From contig CBDBUY010000002.1 of the NCBI GenBank assembly GCA_965212145.1, forward strand, positions 121,192 through 185,191: a DNA stretch of 64,000 nt, given 5' to 3'. This document shows, in pieces, positions 8,304-17,249 of this stretch. The notes below the pieces were generated by a model. That model worked only from the letters and a program-made list of their open reading frames with translations. It was not told where the DNA came from and did no database searches. How positions within the stretch are numbered: position 1 is the first letter of the stretch; every line of letters begins with the position of its first letter. A program made the translations under genes and the position numbers. The DNA comes from JAAEPI01 sp965212145 (lineage in GTDB: Bacteria; Bacteroidota; Bacteroidia; Cytophagales; Cyclobacteriaceae).

Positions 8304-8780
8304 TTATTCCATGATGAGTTCGTAGCGCCTTTCTTCTAAACCGTAATCCGTGACAGTGCTAGACTTGAATTGATACCCATATTGCGCATATAAGGCCGCA
8401 GCTGTATGCAGGTTGCTTTCGGTCAAAAGAAAAGACTTCTTGTATCCACACTCTTGCATGAAATCCATGAAAAGGGACATCATGTGCTTGCCAAGCCCCA
8501 TTCCTCTGCACTCGGGGGCGAGTAAGAAATAACGAAGCTGTGCAAAGTCATTTGTTTTCTTGAGGGCAATAGAACCAACAATTTGATCCTCTTTTTCTGC
8601 AATCCAAATGCGCTCGCAAGATTGATCAAGATTCTTCACAAAATCTGATAAAGTTTCAGCGACATACAGCTCAAACTCCGGCATGAAATCATAGAGTGTA
8701 GCGTGCATGTAAGTGAGGTATCCAACGTCTCCTGGTTTTAACTCAGTTCGAATCGTTACATTATCCCAAGACGTTGACAT
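8304..8780 (-). CDS. GNAT-family N-acetyltransferase
   Basis: A 158-residue acetyltransferase. The acetyl-CoA pyrophosphate loop appears in LLAPECRGMGLGKHMM (R/Q-x-x-G-x-G/A form), preceded by IWIAEKEDQIVGSIAL (strands 2-3) and followed by LYAQYGYQF, the usual C-terminal aromatic segment. The substrate is not identifiable. It is the last gene of a five-gene minus-strand operon, 10 nt after the methylase gene; 184 nt without visible features separate it from glsA. Confidence 0.8.
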   Translation of the reverse strand: MSTSWDNVTIRTELKPGDVGYLTYMHATLYDFMPEFELYVAETLSDFVKNLDQSCERIWIAEKEDQIVGSIALKKTNDFAQLRYFLLAPECRGMGLGKHMMSLFMDFMQECGYKKSFLLTESNLHTAAALYAQYGYQFKSSTVTDYGLEERRYELIME

Positions 8781-8790
8781 GAGATCAAAT

Positions 8791-9510
8791 CTAGTCCAGG
8801 TGCAGATAATAGTCCTTCAAGAGCTTTCGAAATCCCGATGAATATTGTCCATCAATTTCTTTTAAGATCAGTTCACTGGCGCAAAGCGCGCTCTGGTCAA
8901 ACGAGAATTCTCCTAAGGTTCTGAATATTCCCTTTTGGGAATTATTAAAAACATCCAAACTGTCCACGCAGTACAAGTCTTGCTGTTGTGTCCGTTCCAT
9001 GAACCGCGCAAACTCGTTTTCTGGATACATGACGAAAAATCGCCCGGTTGGCGCCAGATGTAATTTGACAGCATCAATAAGTTCTGTCATGCTCAAGTGA
9101 TTGGCATGCTGAGCCTGGTTCTTTGAGCCGGACTTGCCAAGTTGGTTGCCGGTATAAAACGGCGGATTGCAAATGATTACATCAAAACGGTCTTCACATT
9201 TAAAATCTTGAATGCTGATATTCTGTGAACTTAACCGCTCAGACCACTTACTATTTTTAAAATTCTGTTGACACTCTTCGAATGCTCCTTGGTCAATCTC
9301 GACTGCCTGGATATCTGCCTTGGACTTTTGGGCAATCATTAGACTCAACAACCCGGTTCCAGCTCCTATGTCTAAGACGGATTTTGGCTTGTCTTCTGGC
9401 AACTTATCAGCGACCCACGCTCCAAAAACGCATCCATCTGTGGTCACTTTCATTCCGGACTTTTCCTGATTGATCAGGAACTCCTTAAACTGAAAGTAAG
9501 AATTGGGCAT
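8791..9510 (-). CDS. trmN6: tRNA1(Val) adenine-37 N6-methyltransferase family (TrmN6/YfiC-like)
   Basis: A 239-residue class I SAM methyltransferase. The SAM loop is DIGAGTG (47-53), the acidic residue after strand 2 is in AVEID (69-73), and the catalytic NPPF (115-118) is the signature of amino-group N6-adenine methylases. The N-terminal FKEFLINQEKSGMKVTTDG is typical of the YfiC/TrmN6 group, which modifies A37 of tRNA-Val in E. coli. That exact substrate is assumed by family. It follows the lytic transglycosylase gene by 2 nt. Confidence 0.82.
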   Translation of the reverse strand: MPNSYFQFKEFLINQEKSGMKVTTDGCVFGAWVADKLPEDKPKSVLDIGAGTGLLSLMIAQKSKADIQAVEIDQGAFEECQQNFKNSKWSERLSSQNISIQDFKCEDRFDVIICNPPFYTGNQLGKSGSKNQAQHANHLSMTELIDAVKLHLAPTGRFFVMYPENEFARFMERTQQQDLYCVDSLDVFNNSQKGIFRTLGEFSFDQSALCASELILKEIDGQYSSGFRKLLKDYYLHLD

Positions 9511-9512
9511 GG

Positions 9513-11213
9513 TTAGTTGCCGCTCTTGTAAACCTTGAGTTTCTGCCCTACAGAAAGATCCGCTGAGCTGAGGTCGTTCAGTTCCAGGATGTCATCCACT
9601 GACATCCCGAACTTTCTGGAAATCTGATAAAGATTATCACCTGGAGCCACTTCGTAGAGAATTACCGCTTTATCGTCCTTTCTCTCAGTGATGGGAGCTT
9701 TGACCTGAAGGTTTTGGCCAACCTGTATGTCATCGGGGTTTTCCAAGTCGTTCCATCGTTGCAAGTCCGCTACAGACACTTCATATTTCTTTGCAATGAC
9801 CCAGAGGCCCTCGCCTTTGGCGACCGTGTGAATTTTAACCTTAGTAGACTGCTCCGCTGCTGGGGCATATGGTGGAACGCTCACCTCCTCCAGACGTTCC
9901 TGACGTTCTTCTTTCACAAAATTGGGCTCTTCGATTTCCACGTATTTTGGCTTTTCGTCTTTGCCCAATTTGCTTTGAAGCAGCAGCACTCGACCGGGCT
10001 TCACTTCATCAATGATGGTCAGGTTATTTCTCTTCGCGAGTTTGTTAAGTCGAATTCCATACTGCTGAGACACATCCCAGAGTGATTCATTGAACTGTAC
10101 AATATGGAATTCAATGGCGCCCTTGCTTTTTTTCTTACGAGCGAAATAGAACTCTTCGGGAATGAGCCTGTCCTCGGGCGACATGTCATTTATCTTCCTA
10201 AATTTAGACTCTGAGAGTCCAACCCTCGCTGAAATAGAAGCCACGTCATCTGCCTCGTTGGCTAGGATAGCGTTCAAACCATTCAATTTTATGATAGTTG
10301 ATTTTTGACTTTCACTCAGTCCCGGTATCAATTCATCTGGATAGTTCTTGGGTGCGGTTTCCTTGATCCGATCACGATCCGGCCGGTTATAAGCCACAAG
10401 TCCTTTCGGCATGTCTCCCTGCACGGGAATAATCACCGTGTACTCCTTGTCAGTAGGTACTTTTCCTTTTAACCACTTGTTGTATTCTTTCAGCTGATCC
10501 GCATCCACCTTTAGCTCTCTCGCGATGCGATCCAGATCCATGTCGGCTCCTTCTTTAAATTCAGCCAATTGCCAACCCTCGGAATTGGGGCCGTCCACGT
10601 AATCTCGGTAGGCGATATAATGGGCCAAGAATTTCATGACGTACCAATACGTATTCTTGTCGATCGTCATCTTACGAGCTCCAAAATTGGCCTTATTGAC
10701 ATGCTTCTGTGCACCTCCTCGACCTGTCTGGTAGGCCATGACCGCATAAATCCAATTCTTGAAATAGAAATTGTTCTGCGAGAGGTACTTTGCTGCGCCC
10801 TCAGATGCCGAGACGATATTTTTTCTTTCGTCTACTTTTCTATCCACCCGTAAGCCCATTTCTCTGGCGGTGAAATCCTTGAACTGCCAATAACCAACCG
10901 CATTGGAAGAAGAAACTGCATCTGAGATCAGTGCGCTTTCCTGAATGGCAAGAAATTTAATGGCATCAGGCACGCGCTTTTCAGCAAAAATTCTTTCAAT
11001 AATTGGGAAATAAAGTCGGGCCCGATCTGCCATGGCGGCATGATGTCTCGGCGAACTATGAAGAGCGTCAACGTGCTTTTGAATTTCTTTCTGACCTCCC
11101 GGAGTGATCTTTAAAATCATGCCCCCAAAGCGGAGTTGAGATGGAACTTTGGGCGCATTCTGGGCATGTAGCTGCCAGGTAAAAAACAGTAGTAAGACCA
11201 GTACTCTTCTCAT
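9513..11213 (-). CDS. LysM-containing lytic transglycosylase (MltD-like)
   Basis: A 566-residue exported cell-wall enzyme. A signal peptide ends near LHAQ (15-18). The SLT-type catalytic domain (about 70-230) has the catalytic glutamate E92 in AIQESAL, then AVGYWQFKDFTAREMGL and MAYQTGRGG. Three LysM peptidoglycan-binding repeats lie in the C-terminal third (about 373-417, 453-497 and 509-563), with a degenerate LysM-like region before them. The enzyme cleaves glycan strands to 1,6-anhydro products in the periplasm. Its start overlaps the stop of the O-methyltransferase gene by 4 nt. Confidence 0.88.
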   Translation of the reverse strand: MRRVLVLLLFFTWQLHAQNAPKVPSQLRFGGMILKITPGGQKEIQKHVDALHSSPRHHAAMADRARLYFPIIERIFAEKRVPDAIKFLAIQESALISDAVSSSNAVGYWQFKDFTAREMGLRVDRKVDERKNIVSASEGAAKYLSQNNFYFKNWIYAVMAYQTGRGGAQKHVNKANFGARKMTIDKNTYWYVMKFLAHYIAYRDYVDGPNSEGWQLAEFKEGADMDLDRIARELKVDADQLKEYNKWLKGKVPTDKEYTVIIPVQGDMPKGLVAYNRPDRDRIKETAPKNYPDELIPGLSESQKSTIIKLNGLNAILANEADDVASISARVGLSESKFRKINDMSPEDRLIPEEFYFARKKKSKGAIEFHIVQFNESLWDVSQQYGIRLNKLAKRNNLTIIDEVKPGRVLLLQSKLGKDEKPKYVEIEEPNFVKEERQERLEEVSVPPYAPAAEQSTKVKIHTVAKGEGLWVIAKKYEVSVADLQRWNDLENPDDIQVGQNLQVKAPITERKDDKAVILYEVAPGDNLYQISRKFGMSVDDILELNDLSSADLSVGQKLKVYKSGN

Positions 11214-11848
11214 AGTTTTCTTAAAATCATTAAGCCATCACGAACCGGCAATAGAACGTTGCTTACCCTTGGATCGTTGTGCACTTCGTCGTTGAATTTC
11301 CGCAAGGCAACTGTGTCTTTATCCTTGGATGATTCCTGGATGACCTTTCCACTCCACAAGACATTGTCGGCAATGATCAGTCCACCGGAGCGCACCCGGT
11401 CAATGACCAAGTTGTAATAGTTTAAATAATTCTCCTTGTCCGCATCGATAAAAACCAGATCCCACGATTCATTAAGATCAGGAATAATTTCCAAAGCATT
11501 CCCGATTCTGAAATCAATTTGATCTGCAAACCCACTCTCTTGGAAATAGGTTTTCACTTTAGGCTCCAGCTCGGAATTCTTGTCGATGGTGATCATCCTT
11601 CCAGCCTTTGTCAAACCCTCTGCCATGCAAATGGCAGAATATCCAGTGTACGTGCCAATCTCCAGGATTCTATTGGGCTGCTGTATCTGTGAAAGCAGAC
11701 TGAGCAACCTCCCTTGAAAATGTCCTGAGAGCATTCGTGGCTTTAGGACATGCAGATGGGTTTCGCGATTGATTCGAGCAAGCAGTTCATTTTCACCAGT
11801 GGTGTGATCGTCAGAATATTGCTGAATTTCCGGTGGCAAGAACTCCAT
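11210..11848 (-). CDS. SAM-dependent O-methyltransferase (COMT/caffeoyl-CoA type)
   Basis: A 212-residue methyltransferase of the PF01596 type. The SAM loop is ILEIGTYTGYSA, metal ligands are expected from the FIDADKENY and IIADNVLWSGKV segments, and RDGLMILRK closes the protein as in the family. Such enzymes methylate catechol-like hydroxyls with a divalent metal; the bacterial substrate is unknown. It is translationally coupled (4-nt overlap) to the transglycosylase gene and lies 2 nt after the M16 peptidase gene. Confidence 0.82.
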   Translation of the reverse strand: MEFLPPEIQQYSDDHTTGENELLARINRETHLHVLKPRMLSGHFQGRLLSLLSQIQQPNRILEIGTYTGYSAICMAEGLTKAGRMITIDKNSELEPKVKTYFQESGFADQIDFRIGNALEIIPDLNESWDLVFIDADKENYLNYYNLVIDRVRSGGLIIADNVLWSGKVIQESSKDKDTVALRKFNDEVHNDPRVSNVLLPVRDGLMILRKL

Positions 11849-11850
11849 AA

Positions 11851-13083
11851 TTATTCCGGCAAATAGGTCAAACTGCTCATTTCGTCCACATTGAGTGTTT
11901 CAGTGGCCAGACCTTGAAGCTGCTTCGCCGTGATTTTATCAATCTTCCTGAAAAGCTCATTGATGTTTGGGAGCTTGTTCATATCCAGCATGCTCTTGGC
12001 CATCATGAGCATAAATGCGTTCTTGTTTTCTTCGCTCATCGCCAACTGCCCCTTGATCTGCTGCTTGGCCTTGTGCAGTTGTAAATGACCAAGCGACTTC
12101 TGTTTCAGTAAGTCAATTTCTTTCAGCAACAGCCTCTGAGCTTTCTTCAATTGCTTGGCTTCTGTGGCAAAGTACACCCCAAACTGCCCCACATCCTGAT
12201 AAGGCGAATAGCTGGCCTCCGCCCCGTAAACTAACCCATGTTTCTCGCGCAGGGTCATGTTCAACTTTGAATTCATCCCCGGGCCTCCCAGGAGATTGAC
12301 CAGAAAGAAAAACGGAATTCGCTCAGGATGGTGAAGCTCGAATGCGGGTTTCCCGAGTGCGAAATGCGCTTGAGTGATTGGTTTTTTTTGCTCCGTTCTG
12401 ACAGGTGTGTACCCCTCAAAAAGTGCTCTGGATTCTTCCCGTTTGGTTTCCGGTATTTCAGACAGATGCTTTTTGGCCAAACGAAAAACCTTGGTCGAAG
12501 AGTAGTTGCCTACACTTGACATGATGATTTTTCGGGTGTCCAGATTTCGTTTTAAGAATTTCTTGAAATCTGATCTAGTGAAGTCTGAGACCGTTTCGGG
12601 CGTGCCCAAAATGTTTTTACCTAAGGAGTGATTCGGGAAGATCAGCTCATCGAATTCATCCTGAATAGAATCCTCTGGTGCGTCACGGTACATGGCCATT
12701 TCTTCCAGAATGACCTGGCGCTCACGGTCAATGTGTTTTTCGGGAAAAGTAGAATGGAACGTGATGTCCGAGAGAAGTTCGACCGCTTTGTCCAAGTGGT
12801 TGTCAAGAACCGCAGAGTAAAAGCAGATTTTTTCCTTGGTCGTGTAGGCATTTAGCTCCCCACCCAGCGACTCCAGTCTGTTGATGATGTGATAAGGCTT
12901 TCTTTTTTTGGTCCCCTTGAAAACCATGTGTTCCCAAAAGTGCGCAAGCCCCTGTTCGTCCTCCAATTCATCCCGGCTGCCAATGTCCAGCATGATCCCC
13001 ACATGGGCGATCTTGGTATCCGTCACTTGTCTGTGAATAACTCGAATGCCGTTGGGCAATTCTAGCAGCTCAAATTCCTTCAT
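11851..13083 (-). CDS. M16-family zinc peptidase (insulinase/processing-peptidase type)
   Basis: A 410-residue single-unit M16 protease, half the length of pitrilysin. The inverted zinc motif HFWEH is at 48-52 (H48, E51, H52), and the third ligand E127 or E128 lies in QVILEEM, the usual 76 residues downstream. The C-terminal half-domain has YGAEASYSPYQDVG. There is no signal peptide, so it should act in the cytoplasm. The gene heads a five-gene operon, and its ATG lies only 7 nt from a perfect -7 box. Confidence 0.88.
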   Translation of the reverse strand: MKEFELLELPNGIRVIHRQVTDTKIAHVGIMLDIGSRDELEDEQGLAHFWEHMVFKGTKKRKPYHIINRLESLGGELNAYTTKEKICFYSAVLDNHLDKAVELLSDITFHSTFPEKHIDRERQVILEEMAMYRDAPEDSIQDEFDELIFPNHSLGKNILGTPETVSDFTRSDFKKFLKRNLDTRKIIMSSVGNYSSTKVFRLAKKHLSEIPETKREESRALFEGYTPVRTEQKKPITQAHFALGKPAFELHHPERIPFFFLVNLLGGPGMNSKLNMTLREKHGLVYGAEASYSPYQDVGQFGVYFATEAKQLKKAQRLLLKEIDLLKQKSLGHLQLHKAKQQIKGQLAMSEENKNAFMLMMAKSMLDMNKLPNINELFRKIDKITAKQLQGLATETLNVDEMSSLTYLPE

Positions 13084-13090
13084 GAAGGCG

Positions 13091-13120
13091 CAAAGTTACC
13101 TTACCCAACAAGCAGATCAA
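13091..13120 (-). promoter_or_regulatory. Promoter of the M16 peptidase operon
   Basis: Read on the minus strand: TTG at 13120-13118, a 19-nt spacer, TAACTTTG at 13098-13091. This is a perfect Bacteroidota promoter, with only 7 nt between the -7 box and the ATG at 13083, so the transcript should be almost leaderless. Confidence 0.75.
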
Positions 13121-13123
13121 ACA

Positions 13124-13131
13124 TACCTTTG
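13124..13131 (+). promoter_or_regulatory. -7 promoter box of rlmD
   Basis: TACCTTTG at 13124-13131 matches TAnnTTTG; a TTA (13101-13103) stands in for TTG at a 20-nt spacing. The rlmD ATG follows 8 nt later. It overlaps the divergent M16 promoter in a 56-bp region. Confidence 0.6.
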
Positions 13132-13139
13132 CATGCTTT

Positions 13140-14531
13140 ATGAAAAAGGGAGACATCATTACGGATTTAGAGATCACTAGCATCTCGGCAGACGGCAAGG
13201 CGGTAGGCAGACATGAGGGACTGGTCGTGTTCGTCAAACAAGGGGCACCAGGGGACATTGCGGACGTGGAAGTCACTTTCAAAAAGAAAAAATTTGCCGA
13301 GGGCAGGATCGTGAACCTCAAGAAAGCTTCCGATGAAAGAGTAGAGCCGTTTTGTCAGCATTTCGGTACCTGCGGGGGCTGCAAGTGGCAACATCTATCC
13401 TATGAGGCACAGCTAAACAGCAAGCAGTCTCATGTGGAAGAAAATCTGGCCAAGATTAGCGGTTTGGATCTCCCCGAGGTGCTGCCTATAGTTGGGTCAG
13501 AAAAGACGATGTATTACCGGAATAAACTAGAGTTCACGTTCTCCAATAAGCGATGGTTGACCAAGAAGGAGATCAGTACGGAAGGCGAGCTGGAACGCAA
13601 TGGACTCGGATTCCATGTGCCAAAGCGTTTCGACAAGGTGCTGGACCTACAAGAGTGCCATTTGCAGGAAGAACCATCTAATTCGCTGAGACTGGCCATC
13701 AAGAAATATGCGTTGGAAAATGACCTCAGCTTTTTCGATATCCGAGATCAGCATGGTCTTTTGCGGAACCTTATAGTCCGCACCACGCTCGGACAGACGA
13801 TGGTCATCATTCAGGTTTTTGAACCACAAATGGAGGCCATTGATTCACTAATGGATTTCCTGAAATCCGAATTTCCCGAGATCACTTCATTGAATTACAT
13901 CATCAACCAAAAAAAGAACGAAACCTTCTTTGATCAGGAAGTGGTGTGTGTCCATGGTACGGAATACATCGAAGAAAAGCTGGGGGATCTGACCTTCCGA
14001 ATCGGGCCGAAATCATTCTTTCAAACGAACTCAACGCAAGCTGAACGACTCTATCAAATCGCCACAGACATGGCGGAATTGACTGGGAATGAGCTTGTCT
14101 ATGACCTCTACACCGGAACGGGAACGATCGCAAACTACATCGCGAAGAAAGTCAAAAAGGTAGTGGGAGTGGAGTATGTGCCTGAGGCTATCGAAGATGC
14201 TAAGGTCAATTCTGAAATAAACGGAATTTCCAATACGGCTTTTTTCGCAGGAGACATGAAAGACGTCTTAAACGATGCTTTCGTGTCAGAAAATGGTCAA
14301 CCCGACGTAATGATTGTAGATCCACCGCGAGCCGGAATGCATATCGATGTAGTAGAGACCATCGTGCGCATCCGACCCGACCGACTGGTTTATGTGAGTT
14401 GCAACCCGGCCACTCAAGCACGAGATCTGGAATTTCTGGCCGAAGGGTATACTGTTGAGAAAATTCAACCTGTAGACATGTTCCCTCACACGCATCACGT
14501 GGAAAATGTAATTTTGCTCAAAGCCAAGTAG
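13140..14531 (+). CDS. rlmD: 23S rRNA (uracil-5-)-methyltransferase, RlmD/RumA family
   Basis: A 463-residue enzyme. An N-terminal TRAM domain (about 1-62) binds RNA. Cysteines 72, 78, 81 and 173 are spaced as the [4Fe-4S] ligands of RumA. The SAM site is DLYTGTGTIANY (322-333), followed by DPPRAGMH (394-401) and the catalytic cysteine C421 in YVSCNPAT. It forms m5U in 23S rRNA through a covalent intermediate; the exact position (U1939 in E. coli) is assumed. It is cotranscribed with the next gene (2 nt apart). Confidence 0.88.
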   Translation: MKKGDIITDLEITSISADGKAVGRHEGLVVFVKQGAPGDIADVEVTFKKKKFAEGRIVNLKKASDERVEPFCQHFGTCGGCKWQHLSYEAQLNSKQSHVEENLAKISGLDLPEVLPIVGSEKTMYYRNKLEFTFSNKRWLTKKEISTEGELERNGLGFHVPKRFDKVLDLQECHLQEEPSNSLRLAIKKYALENDLSFFDIRDQHGLLRNLIVRTTLGQTMVIIQVFEPQMEAIDSLMDFLKSEFPEITSLNYIINQKKNETFFDQEVVCVHGTEYIEEKLGDLTFRIGPKSFFQTNSTQAERLYQIATDMAELTGNELVYDLYTGTGTIANYIAKKVKKVVGVEYVPEAIEDAKVNSEINGISNTAFFAGDMKDVLNDAFVSENGQPDVMIVDPPRAGMHIDVVETIVRIRPDRLVYVSCNPATQARDLEFLAEGYTVEKIQPVDMFPHTHHVENVILLKAK

Positions 14532-14533
14532 AC

Positions 14534-14899
14534 ATGCACAACGACCCGGAATTAGACCCAAAGTATTTAGGTAAGATTTCATCAGACTTTGTGAAAGTCT
14601 CCGATAATCTGAAGGAGGCTGCCTATCTAATTCGCAAAAGAGGATTTTCAGAGTATCCGATCTTCCCAGTTTCTAAGACAGAAATTCCCATTGGTCAATT
14701 ACTTTATGAAGCTGGCCGCTCAGAGAATTCCTGGAACTATTACGCTTCCTTTTTGGAGGAATTTGAGCAGCGTGAGTTGGTAGAGAAGGACGATGATTTC
14801 AAGAAGGTCTATAAAAATCCCGACGAATTTTGCTGCTTGTTTATCGTGGACGAGGAATTCACCAATTTCATTTTCATCCCATATCCGGACGAGGAATAA
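14534..14899 (+). CDS. Conserved hypothetical protein, 121 residues
   Basis: A small acidic soluble protein without signal peptide or membrane segment. It has the look of a conserved Bacteroidota hypothetical (SDFVKVSDNLKEAAYLIRK near the start, FPVSKTEIPIGQLLYEAG in the middle, FIFIPYPDEE at the end), but no function is recognised. It lies 2 nt after rlmD, and its stop codon overlaps the sulfotransferase start (TAATG), so the three genes are probably translated from one message. Confidence 0.8.
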   Translation: MHNDPELDPKYLGKISSDFVKVSDNLKEAAYLIRKRGFSEYPIFPVSKTEIPIGQLLYEAGRSENSWNYYASFLEEFEQRELVEKDDDFKKVYKNPDEFCCLFIVDEEFTNFIFIPYPDEE

Positions 14900-15732
14900 T
14901 GCAGAGAATTCACATCGTTGGCTGTGGGCCCAGGACGGGCACGACATTGCTCACGGAATTGATGATCAGCTCTTTTGAGATTGATCTACACACCGACCAT
15001 GAGGATCGCATTGCCAAGTGTCCTCCAAGGAACGGCAAAGTATTTCTCACAAAATCTCCCAAGGACATTGTGGTGATCGAACCCATCCTCAAATGGGTCA
15101 AAAATCTGCATGTCATCTATATGCTGCGAGACCCGAGAGACATGATCGTGAGCATGCACCGAAGCAATAAAGACCAGTATTACAGCAACCTGGAGTATTG
15201 GTTCAATTTCATGCCCTTTGCTAAACGTCTGAAAGATCATCCCAGGTTTATGCAGATTCGGTATCGTGATTTAGTGAATGATCCTGATGGAATTCAGGAA
15301 TTGATTCAGAAGAAACATCCTTTCCTTATTCAAAAACACAAATTCTCAGAGTATCACAAAGTGGCCAAGCCTTCGTCAGATTCTCAGATGGCTCTAGGAG
15401 ACGTGCGCCCGGTGAGTGGGGGAAGTATCGGAAATTGGCGACAGCACAAAGAGCGGGTTTTGGGACAGATCGAAAAGCATGGCTCCATCACTGAAGATCT
15501 GATAGATTTAGGATACGAGGAGGACGAAAGCTGGGAAAAAGAGCTGGAAGGGCTGGAGCCGGATCACAGCGCGCAACACCCCTCGAACTTTTACAAAAAG
15601 AGCTGGGTGCGGAAAAAACAACGAAGAAAATACATCAGAGCTGCAAGGGTTTGGTTCTACCATCTTCCCGTGACCCTTTGGTTTTTGGAGGTTTGGTACA
15701 GGCTCACACATCGGAGAGATCAATCCTCATAA
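14899..15732 (+). CDS. PAPS-dependent sulfotransferase family protein
   Basis: A 277-residue protein beginning at the ATG at 14899 inside the previous stop; an upstream in-frame start would overlap that gene with non-family sequence. The 5'-phosphosulfate loop appears as GCGPRTGTTLLTEL near the N-terminus, and the 3'-phosphate-binding segment as YMLRDPRDMIVSMHRS. These are the two PAPS-binding motifs of Sulfotransfer_1/3 enzymes, which move a sulfuryl group to a hydroxyl of a sugar, lipid or other acceptor. The acceptor is unknown. A basic C-terminal tail and a tryptophan-rich hydrophobic stretch could contact the membrane. Confidence 0.75.
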   Translation: MQRIHIVGCGPRTGTTLLTELMISSFEIDLHTDHEDRIAKCPPRNGKVFLTKSPKDIVVIEPILKWVKNLHVIYMLRDPRDMIVSMHRSNKDQYYSNLEYWFNFMPFAKRLKDHPRFMQIRYRDLVNDPDGIQELIQKKHPFLIQKHKFSEYHKVAKPSSDSQMALGDVRPVSGGSIGNWRQHKERVLGQIEKHGSITEDLIDLGYEEDESWEKELEGLEPDHSAQHPSNFYKKSWVRKKQRRKYIRAARVWFYHLPVTLWFLEVWYRLTHRRDQSS

Positions 15733-15761
15733 TTTGCTTATTTTCGGGCAATTGAAATTTT

Positions 15762-17249
15762 ATGGCTGAACACAAGACACCCACACTTCTTCAAGCATTC
15801 ATCCCGGTTATTTTCTTAATCCTACTCCTGTCACTGAATGTAGGGCTGTTTGGTTCATACTCCTTGGATGGTTCCAATCAGATTGTGCTCATTCTCTCGG
15901 CCGCTGTTGCTTCGATTGTGGCGTTCAGATTAGGTTTTTCGTGGGACGAACTTCAGGATGGAATTGTGAAAACGATCAGCTCTGCCATGGGCTCAATCTT
16001 GATTCTTCTGTTGATTGGCTCACTTGCAGGAGCCTGGATGTTGAGCGGGGTGGTGCCAGCCATGATTTACTATGGTTTGCAGATTTTGAACCCGACGATA
16101 TTTCTGTTCGCAGCATGTATCATTTGCTCTATCGTGTCAATAGCCACGGGAAGTTCCTGGACGACTGCCGCCACGGTGGGAATAGCGTTGATCGGGATTG
16201 GATCGACACTAGGCATTAACGTCGGTTGGGTCGCTGGGGCGATTTTATCGGGAGCATATTTTGGGGACAAAATGTCTCCATTGTCAGATACGACAAATCT
16301 TGCTCCAGCAATGGCCGGAACGGATTTATTCACGCACATTCGATACATGACCATCACGACTGTGCCTAGCATCGTGATCGCGCTGGTTGTCTTCCTGATC
16401 GTTGGATTTGTCCAGGGCGGAACCGGAAGCCTTGAGGAAAAAGAATTGATCCTGAACGCTATTGGAAATCGCTTCAACATCAATGGGTGGCTGTTCATTG
16501 TTCCAGCGGTTGTTGTCTTTCTCATCGTTAAGAAAATGCCGGCATTGCCTGCTCTTTTGATCGGAACCTTGCTGGCCATTGTGTTCGCTTTTATTTTCCA
16601 GCCAAATCTGGTGGAGGAAGTGGGGCGCAGTGTGGGAGGCGATGGCATCTTGTTGCCTTGGATAGGTGGATTGCAAGAAGCTCCTAAGTTTTTCATCGGG
16701 TTTATGGGCATGATGCAGGCGTTGTTTGGAGATATATCCTTTGAGATTGGCATTAAGTCTTTGGATGATGAAGGGCTGTTGAGCGCAGGGGGAATGTATG
16801 GCATGCTGAAAACCATCTGGTTGATCGTAGCTGCCATGATCTTTGGTGGCGTGATGGAGAAATCCGGCATGCTGAAGCGAATTGCCGCGGCGATCATTAC
16901 TATGGTAAACTCCACCGGTTCGTTGATTGCTTCTACAGCTGGCACCTGCGTGTTCTTTAACCTGACTGCCTCTGATCAATACCTCGCTATTGTGGTGCCG
17001 GGCCGGATGTACGCTGATATCTATCGTGAGAAAAATCTGGCTCCTGAAAACCTGAGTCGAACGCTCGAGGATTCCGGCACGGTGACCTCTGTTCTCGTCC
17101 CATGGAATACCTGTGGAGCTTACCATTCCACGGTTCTGGGCGTGGCTACATTCACCTATCTGCCTTACTGCATTTTCAATTTGATTAGTCCAATCATGAC
17201 CATTCTCGTGGCGTACGTCGGCTACAAAATCAAAAAAATCAAGGATTGA
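15762..17249 (+). CDS. nhaC: Na+/H+ antiporter of the NhaC family
   Basis: A 495-residue membrane protein with about 11-12 hydrophobic helices. NhaC hallmarks are IVSIATGSSWTTAATVGIAL, GAYFGDKMSPLSDTTNLAPA and, near the C-terminus, SRTLEDSGTVTSVLVPWNTCGAY (both quoted in part). The first contains a breaking glycine-serine segment, and the aspartates in the second are thought to carry the ion. The expected role is export of Na+ in exchange for protons, suitable for a marine bacterium. The stop overlaps the TTG start of the exonuclease gene. Confidence 0.88.
   Translation: MAEHKTPTLLQAFIPVIFLILLLSLNVGLFGSYSLDGSNQIVLILSAAVASIVAFRLGFSWDELQDGIVKTISSAMGSILILLLIGSLAGAWMLSGVVPAMIYYGLQILNPTIFLFAACIICSIVSIATGSSWTTAATVGIALIGIGSTLGINVGWVAGAILSGAYFGDKMSPLSDTTNLAPAMAGTDLFTHIRYMTITTVPSIVIALVVFLIVGFVQGGTGSLEEKELILNAIGNRFNINGWLFIVPAVVVFLIVKKMPALPALLIGTLLAIVFAFIFQPNLVEEVGRSVGGDGILLPWIGGLQEAPKFFIGFMGMMQALFGDISFEIGIKSLDDEGLLSAGGMYGMLKTIWLIVAAMIFGGVMEKSGMLKRIAAAIITMVNSTGSLIASTAGTCVFFNLTASDQYLAIVVPGRMYADIYREKNLAPENLSRTLEDSGTVTSVLVPWNTCGAYHSTVLGVATFTYLPYCIFNLISPIMTILVAYVGYKIKKIKD

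Noticed and set aside
16070..17126. Two long open frames (291 and 266 codons) antisense to nhaC
   Set aside because: Both are mirror frames of a strongly conserved transporter gene; their composition is methionine/asparagine- or histidine/glutamine-rich and unlike a real protein.
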